From Fusobacterium sp. (GTDB lineage Bacteria > Fusobacteriota > Fusobacteriia > Fusobacteriales > Fusobacteriaceae), in assembly GCF_032477075.1 (NCBI RefSeq), contig NZ_JAWDXO010000002.1:163955-227954 (forward strand): 64,000 nt of DNA, in the 5' to 3' direction. The notes under the pieces were generated by a model. The model did no database searches, was not told the DNA's origin, and saw only the letters and a program-made list of their open reading frames with translations. Below, piece after piece: positions 60,034 through 64,000 of this stretch. The position numbers and the translations under genes are program-made. Position 1 is the stretch's first letter, and each line of letters starts with the position of its first letter.

Positions 60034-60912
60034 TTGAATATAAGGCATCTTCATATTTTTAAAGTTGTTTGTGAAGAAATGAATTTTACTCGAGCGGCAG
60101 AAAAATTATATATGACACAACCTGCTGTATCTCATGTAATAAATGATTTAGAAGAAGAAACAGGACATATTCTCTTCGATCGTATATCAAAAAAAATATA
60201 TTTAACTGAAATGGGAAAAATTTTTTTAAGTAAGACTTTAAGAATTTTAGAGTTATATAATGATCTGGAAAATAATTTCTATAGTTCTGAAAAAGATATT
60301 CCTATACATATTGGTTCATGTATAACAATAGGTAATTTTTGGCTTCCATCTATTATAAAAAAATTTAAAGAAATTTATCCTGAAACTCCATTGAAAATAG
60401 AAATTGACAGTGCTGCTGTAATAGAAAAAATGCTTTTAGATAATAAGATAGAAACTGCTCTGATTGAAGGAGGAGTACAGAATGAAAATCTCATCAAGAC
60501 ACTCTTTTCTTCCTATGAAATAAGTGTAATATGTTCTACCAATCATCCTTTTTCTAAAAGAAAATCTATCTCTATTGAAGAACTTCTAAAAGAAAATCTT
60601 CTATTAAGAGAAAAAGGAAGTGCTATAAGAGATTGTTTTGATAATACTTTAGCTAGAAAAGATATCTTTGCTGTTCCTTCATGGACTAGTGTTAATTCTC
60701 AGGCATTGATACAGGGAGTTAAAAATAATCTTGGAATAACTGTTCTTCCGGATATATTAGTTAAAAATGAATTAGAAAAAAATGAATTGAAAAAACTTTT
60801 TATTAAAGATTTAAAATTAAAAAATAATAATTATATTGTTTATCATAAAGATAAATATATTTCAAAAACTATCTTTGCTTTTATTGAATTAATAAAAAAA
60901 ATTGCTTTATAA
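60034..60912 (+). CDS. LysR-family transcriptional regulator
   Basis: A 292-residue regulator. The N-terminal helix-turn-helix reads NIRHLHIFKVVCEEMNFTRAAEKLYMTQPAVS split as MNFTRAAEKLYMTQPAVS and its lead, followed by HVINDLEEETGHILFDR and the linker helix. The C-terminal periplasmic-binding-like domain (about 90-292) includes IHIGSCITIGNFWLPSIIKK. It starts at a TTG (60034) with AGGAGG upstream. Divergence from the paired chromate transporter genes and the palindrome between them indicate that it controls them. The inducer is unknown. Confidence 0.9.
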   Translation: MNIRHLHIFKVVCEEMNFTRAAEKLYMTQPAVSHVINDLEEETGHILFDRISKKIYLTEMGKIFLSKTLRILELYNDLENNFYSSEKDIPIHIGSCITIGNFWLPSIIKKFKEIYPETPLKIEIDSAAVIEKMLLDNKIETALIEGGVQNENLIKTLFSSYEISVICSTNHPFSKRKSISIEELLKENLLLREKGSAIRDCFDNTLARKDIFAVPSWTSVNSQALIQGVKNNLGITVLPDILVKNELEKNELKKLFIKDLKLKNNNYIVYHKDKYISKTIFAFIELIKKIAL

Positions 60913-60913
60913 T

Positions 60914-60949
60914 AAAAACAGACTTAAAATTTCATTTAAGTCTGTTTTT
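60914..60949. terminator. Bidirectional terminator lysR / fabK
   Basis: Perfect 15-bp stem AAAAACAGACTTAAA (60914-60928) / TTTAAGTCTGTTTTT (60935-60949) with a 6-base loop. Confidence 0.95.
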
Positions 60950-60959
60950 ATTAAATCTA

Positions 60960-61913
60960 TTATTTCCAGCTTGACATTCTTCTATCCAGATCTTCTTTTG
61001 CTTCCTCCAGATCTTTCATCATACTTTCAAGAATTTCTTTTACTGTAGTTTTTTCATTTACCATAGCAGCAACTTGTCCTGCCATTACACTACCATTGTC
61101 AATATCTCCATCAACAACAGCAAGTCTTAATCTTCCTGTTCCCATTTGTTCAATTTCTTCTTTAGAAACTCCTTCTTTTTCTTTTTCTAGTATGAGTTTA
61201 GCAAATTTATTTTCAATAATTCTTACAGGATGTCCAGTATAATTTCCAGTTGTTACAGTTGATCTATCTTTAGCTTTCAATATAGCCTGTTTATAATTTT
61301 CATGTACTGTACACTCTTCAGCTACCAAAAACTTAGTTCCCACTTGTATACCACAGGCACCTAATGAAAGAGCTGCTAAAAATTGTTTTCCTCCTGCTAT
61401 TCCACCTGCCGCTATTACAGGAATATCAATTTTTTCTACTACTTGAGGTACAAGAGCCATAGTTGTTATACTTCCTATATGTCCTCCACCTTCCATACCT
61501 TCTGCTATTACAGCATCTGCTCCAATTCTTTCCATTCTCTTAGCTAATGCTACTGAAGCCACTACTGGTAATACCTTTATTCCTGCTGCCTTTAATTTTT
61601 CCATATAAGGTCCTGGATTCCCTGCTCCTGTTGTCACTACTTGAACTTTTTCTTCTATACAAATGTTGATTTGTTCTTCTACATCTGCCATCATAAGCAT
61701 TAAATTTACTCCAAATGGATTAGAAGTTATAGCTTTAGCTTTTTTGATTTCCTGTCTTAAAATATCACAAGGCATTCCTCCACCAGCAATGATTCCTAGA
61801 CCTCCCTCTTTGGAAACGTGTCCAGCAAGATTTCCATTAGCAATCCATGCCATTGCCCCTTGTATGATTGGATATTTGATTCCAAGTAGTTTACAGATCT
61901 TGTTATTACTCAT
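60960..61913 (-). CDS. fabK: Enoyl-ACP reductase II (FabK-type)
   Basis: A 317-residue FMN TIM-barrel protein. It reads IKYPIIQGAMAWIANGNLAG, GGLGIIAGGGMPCD, PFGVNLMLM, VVTTGAGNPGPYMEKL, MERIGADAVIAEGMEGGGHIG and IPVIAAGGIAGGKQFLAAL, then QVGTKFLVAEEC and GSVMAGQ. These match pneumococcal FabK far better than nitronate monooxygenases, so the last step of fatty-acid elongation is likely. The gene is not inside a fab cluster here, so some doubt remains. Start ATG after AGGAGG, 21 bases downstream of a paralogue. Confidence 0.85.
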   Translation of the reverse strand: MSNNKICKLLGIKYPIIQGAMAWIANGNLAGHVSKEGGLGIIAGGGMPCDILRQEIKKAKAITSNPFGVNLMLMMADVEEQINICIEEKVQVVTTGAGNPGPYMEKLKAAGIKVLPVVASVALAKRMERIGADAVIAEGMEGGGHIGSITTMALVPQVVEKIDIPVIAAGGIAGGKQFLAALSLGACGIQVGTKFLVAEECTVHENYKQAILKAKDRSTVTTGNYTGHPVRIIENKFAKLILEKEKEGVSKEEIEQMGTGRLRLAVVDGDIDNGSVMAGQVAAMVNEKTTVKEILESMMKDLEEAKEDLDRRMSSWK

Positions 61914-61934
61914 AAATCCTCCTAAAAATATAAA

Positions 61935-62873
61935 TTATTCCTTGAATACTTTTTTAAATCTATCAAAAATTTCTTTAACTGAAAGTATTTCATTAATTTT
62001 CCACGCATCTCTTCCAGCAAAAAATATTCCTTCTTCATAATTTCCATCATGTGCCTTTACTAATCTTTCATTTACACAAAATTTATATGTACATTTTTTT
62101 AAACATCTATTACAATGTTTTGGTGGTTCTGTAGTTTCATTTAAAACTTTTTTTACATAAGGAGAGACAATAGCATTAGCTGGTAATCCAGCAGAACTCA
62201 TCATTTCAACTACATCTCCTTCTTTGCAGTTAATATACATTTGTTTGAAAAAATCATCAACTTCACATTCTTCAGCAGCTATAAATCTGCTTCCCATTTG
62301 AATTCCATCTGCTCCTAATGCAAGCATTCTTTCTGCATCTTCAGGAGTTATTACTCCTCCAGCACCAAAAACAGGAATAGAAACATTCTCAGCAATTTCT
62401 CCAACTATATCCCATGAATCTTTTTCTGTTCCTAAGTGTCCACCAGCATTTCCACCTTCAACAACAATAGCATCTGCTCCCAATTTTTGAGAAATTTTAG
62501 CTAACTTAAGTGATGAAACTATTGGTATTATTTTTACCCCTGTCCCTTTAGCTACTTCAAATATATCTCTAGAAAATCCAGCACCAAATATTATAACATC
62601 AATGCCTGCTTCAATAGATACTTGTACCAACTCCATAAAATCAGTTGTAGCATACATAATATTCACACCTAATGCTCCACCTTTATTTACAATCATATCT
62701 TTAGCTCTTTTAATTTCTTTTTTTAGTTCATCTATTGATAATGCTGTTCCAGCAATTACTCCTATTCCACCCTCATTTGCAACAGCAGCAGCTAGTTTTG
62801 CCATTGATGCTCTGATTGCCATTCCACCTTGAATAATTGGGATGTTTATTTTTAAATCACCTATTGCTAACAT
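61935..62873 (-). CDS. Nitronate monooxygenase-like / FabK-paralogous flavoprotein
   Basis: A 312-residue FMN TIM-barrel paralogue of the next gene. It has INIPIIQGGMAIRASMAKLA, GGIGVIAGTALSIDELK, LGVNIMYATTDF, IIFGAGFSRDIF, GADAIVVEGGNAGGHLG and IPVFGAGGVITPEDAERML. It also has a C-terminal Cys cluster (HCNRCLKKCTYKFC near 270-285) not found in FabK, which suggests a metal site or an iron-sulfur cluster. Reaction unknown; nitronate oxidation or enoyl reduction are both possible. Start ATG after GGAGG. Confidence 0.8.
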   Translation of the reverse strand: MLAIGDLKINIPIIQGGMAIRASMAKLAAAVANEGGIGVIAGTALSIDELKKEIKRAKDMIVNKGGALGVNIMYATTDFMELVQVSIEAGIDVIIFGAGFSRDIFEVAKGTGVKIIPIVSSLKLAKISQKLGADAIVVEGGNAGGHLGTEKDSWDIVGEIAENVSIPVFGAGGVITPEDAERMLALGADGIQMGSRFIAAEECEVDDFFKQMYINCKEGDVVEMMSSAGLPANAIVSPYVKKVLNETTEPPKHCNRCLKKCTYKFCVNERLVKAHDGNYEEGIFFAGRDAWKINEILSVKEIFDRFKKVFKE

Positions 62874-62960
62874 TAACTTTACCTCCTAAATATATAAATA
62901 ATTATTTTTAATTATAACATATGTAATATTATTAGTAAAGTATTATATAACAGGTGTTTT

Positions 62961-63698
62961 TTAAATGTCTTTTACTCTTAGGTTTTTCCTTAATCTAAGG
63001 AAGTTCTCAAGGTTTTCCAATGATGAGTTTATTATATATTTTTCAGGAAAGCTAGTGTTATTTAATAACCTTTCAGCTTGCTCAAAATTACCTATATCAT
63101 AGGAAATATGCGAATCTGTTCCCAGTGAAACCATACAGCCATATTGTTTACACAACTCCAATATTTTTTGACAATTAGGTTCAGAACCTAATCTTGAAGA
63201 AACTAGAGATGAATTATTAAGCTCTATTGCTATATTTAATTCTTTAGCCTCTCTTACAACAGCTTCATAATCAATAGGAAATTGTGGATTTCCTAAATGT
63301 ACTATTATATCTATTTTCTGTTTTCTCATGATATTGAGTACTGCTTTAGTATTTTTTTCTTTATTTCCTACTTCTCCATATGCTTCTACTGGGTGAAGTC
63401 CACAAAGAATTATATCCATTACATCATATACTCTTTGATTTATATCAAAATTTCCACAATCATCCACTAAATTAGCTTCTACTCCTCTGAGTATTTTCAT
63501 TCCTTCTACTTCTCTAGGAATTACTTTCATATTTACCAAACTCCACCAATGAGGAGAATCTTGTAATGCTGGTCCATGATTAGTTATTGCAATAACTTTC
63601 ATTCCTTTTTTTAAAGCAGAGTTTATATCTTCTTCTAATGTACTATAAGCATGTGGATTCACACTAGTATGTATATGTAAATCTATAAGATATGGCAT
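62961..63698 (-). CDS. PHP-domain phosphatase, YcdX-like
   Basis: A 245-residue PHP hydrolase. I start at ATG 63698 (MPYLIDLHIHTS), as AAGGAAG is well spaced from it and too close to the upstream GTG. Metal-site motifs: DLHIHTSVNPHAYST, AITNHGPALQDSPHWW, GVEANLVD, CGLHPVEAYG, VHLGNPQFPID, ELNNSSL and LGTDSHISYDIGNF. This is the YcdX arrangement with a trinuclear metal site and activity on small phosphate esters. Monocistronic; the 169 bases up to the 5S gene are AT-rich without a supported feature. Confidence 0.9.
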   Translation of the reverse strand: MPYLIDLHIHTSVNPHAYSTLEEDINSALKKGMKVIAITNHGPALQDSPHWWSLVNMKVIPREVEGMKILRGVEANLVDDCGNFDINQRVYDVMDIILCGLHPVEAYGEVGNKEKNTKAVLNIMRKQKIDIIVHLGNPQFPIDYEAVVREAKELNIAIELNNSSLVSSRLGSEPNCQKILELCKQYGCMVSLGTDSHISYDIGNFEQAERLLNNTSFPEKYIINSSLENLENFLRLRKNLRVKDI

Positions 63699-63876
63699 CA
63701 CTATCACTTCCTTTCGTTATATTATATCATAACTTTATTAGAGTTCAAAATAATTACAGTAGTTATATTTATAATTTTTTAATAAAAAAGTAATTTTTTT
63801 AATCAGATTTAAAAAATTGAGGATATAAAATAATAATTAAATAAAAAAATTAAAAATTTTTTCAAAAAATAAAAAA

Positions 63877-63996
63877 AACTTGGCAAGTACCTATCCTCCC
63901 AGGAGGCTTCCCTCCAAGTACTTTCAGCGTTTACGGGCTTAACTTCTGGGTTCGGTATGGGACCAGGTGTACCCCCGCAGCTATTCTTACCAAGCT
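63877..63996 (-). rRNA. rrf: 5S ribosomal RNA
   Basis: About 120 bases. The ends pair (AGCTTGG at the 5' side with CCAAGTT at the 3' side). The body has the universally kept CCATACCGAAC and GAAGTTAAGCCC on the minus strand, then the GGGAAGCCTCC / GGGAGGATAGGTACT helix region. It is transcribed leftward, so it is the last gene of an rRNA operon whose 23S and 16S lie beyond the right edge. The T-rich tract directly after it (63841-63876) is the likely operon end. Confidence 0.95.
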
Positions 63997-64000
63997 GTGT

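Overview
The window reads as a piece of chromosome from a Fusobacterium, most likely one of the larger-genome gut species (F. varium / F. ulcerans group). The reasons are the very low G+C, the A/T-ending codons, two tandem FomA-like porins with the characteristic APAPVVV / VEKEVIVYRDR N-terminus, Gram-negative envelope genes (kdsB, lgt, psd, TolC, lipoproteins), and an anaerobic fermenter's gene set ([FeFe] hydrogenase, FprA flavoprotein, amino-acid decarboxylases). The species is inference. I see no phage, IS element, integron or CRISPR array.

Layout. 0-5 kb: a TetR-family gene cut by the left edge with two palindromic operators, an OmpR-type two-component system whose kinase is frameshifted, and two tandem porins. 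5.5-12.5 kb: an M20 peptidase, a GNAT, then an amine and acid-stress block: pyruvoyl histidine decarboxylase, an APC antiporter and, divergently, AdiA arginine decarboxylase. 12.5-16.8 kb: a decayed EamA transporter, an APC permease and a PatB-type C-S lyase, facing a MarR regulator across a clear operator/promoter. 16.8-25 kb: CAT-like acetyltransferase, AlkD-like protein, PepD, GNAT, a SpoIID-like lipoprotein, kdsB, M48 lipoprotein, phosphatase, EI24 protein. 25-30 kb: a PdxR-like regulator divergent from pdxST, then a strong promoter, a 42-codon leader peptide with three consecutive Trp codons, foldable RNA and a terminator in front of a solute-binding protein gene. 30-37.5 kb: a TMEM175-like channel, a broken YwqG-type gene, a WGR protein and a six-gene operon from psd to a cyclophilin. 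37.5-46 kb: mgsA, pncB, dtd, a C39-like cysteine peptidase, a GNAT, glyA, LysE, YheT and a VanZ-like protein. 46-50.4 kb: a MacB/LolD/MacA/TolC-type efflux operon. 50.5-64 kb: an EamA exporter, an [FeFe] hydrogenase on a degenerate NuoF-like domain, small proteins, tRNA-Arg directly behind fprA, lgt, a split chromate transporter with a LysR regulator, fabK and a paralogue, a PHP phosphatase and, at the right edge, a 5S rRNA that ends an rRNA operon.

How the parts work together: the window is dominated by amino-acid and peptide fermentation (peptidases, decarboxylases, antiporters, permeases) and by redox and B6/NAD cofactor supply. PLP made by PdxST serves GlyA, PatB, AdiA and the MocR-type regulator itself. 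The most unusual element is the Trp-codon leader at 28.2-28.5 kb. It has the hallmarks of ribosome-mediated transcription attenuation, but it sits in front of a peptide/solute-binding protein instead of trp biosynthesis genes. Three genes carry inactivating lesions (sensor kinase, EamA, YwqG). Only the EamA gene has two lesions that are both plain in the sequence, which makes real decay more likely than sequencing error.
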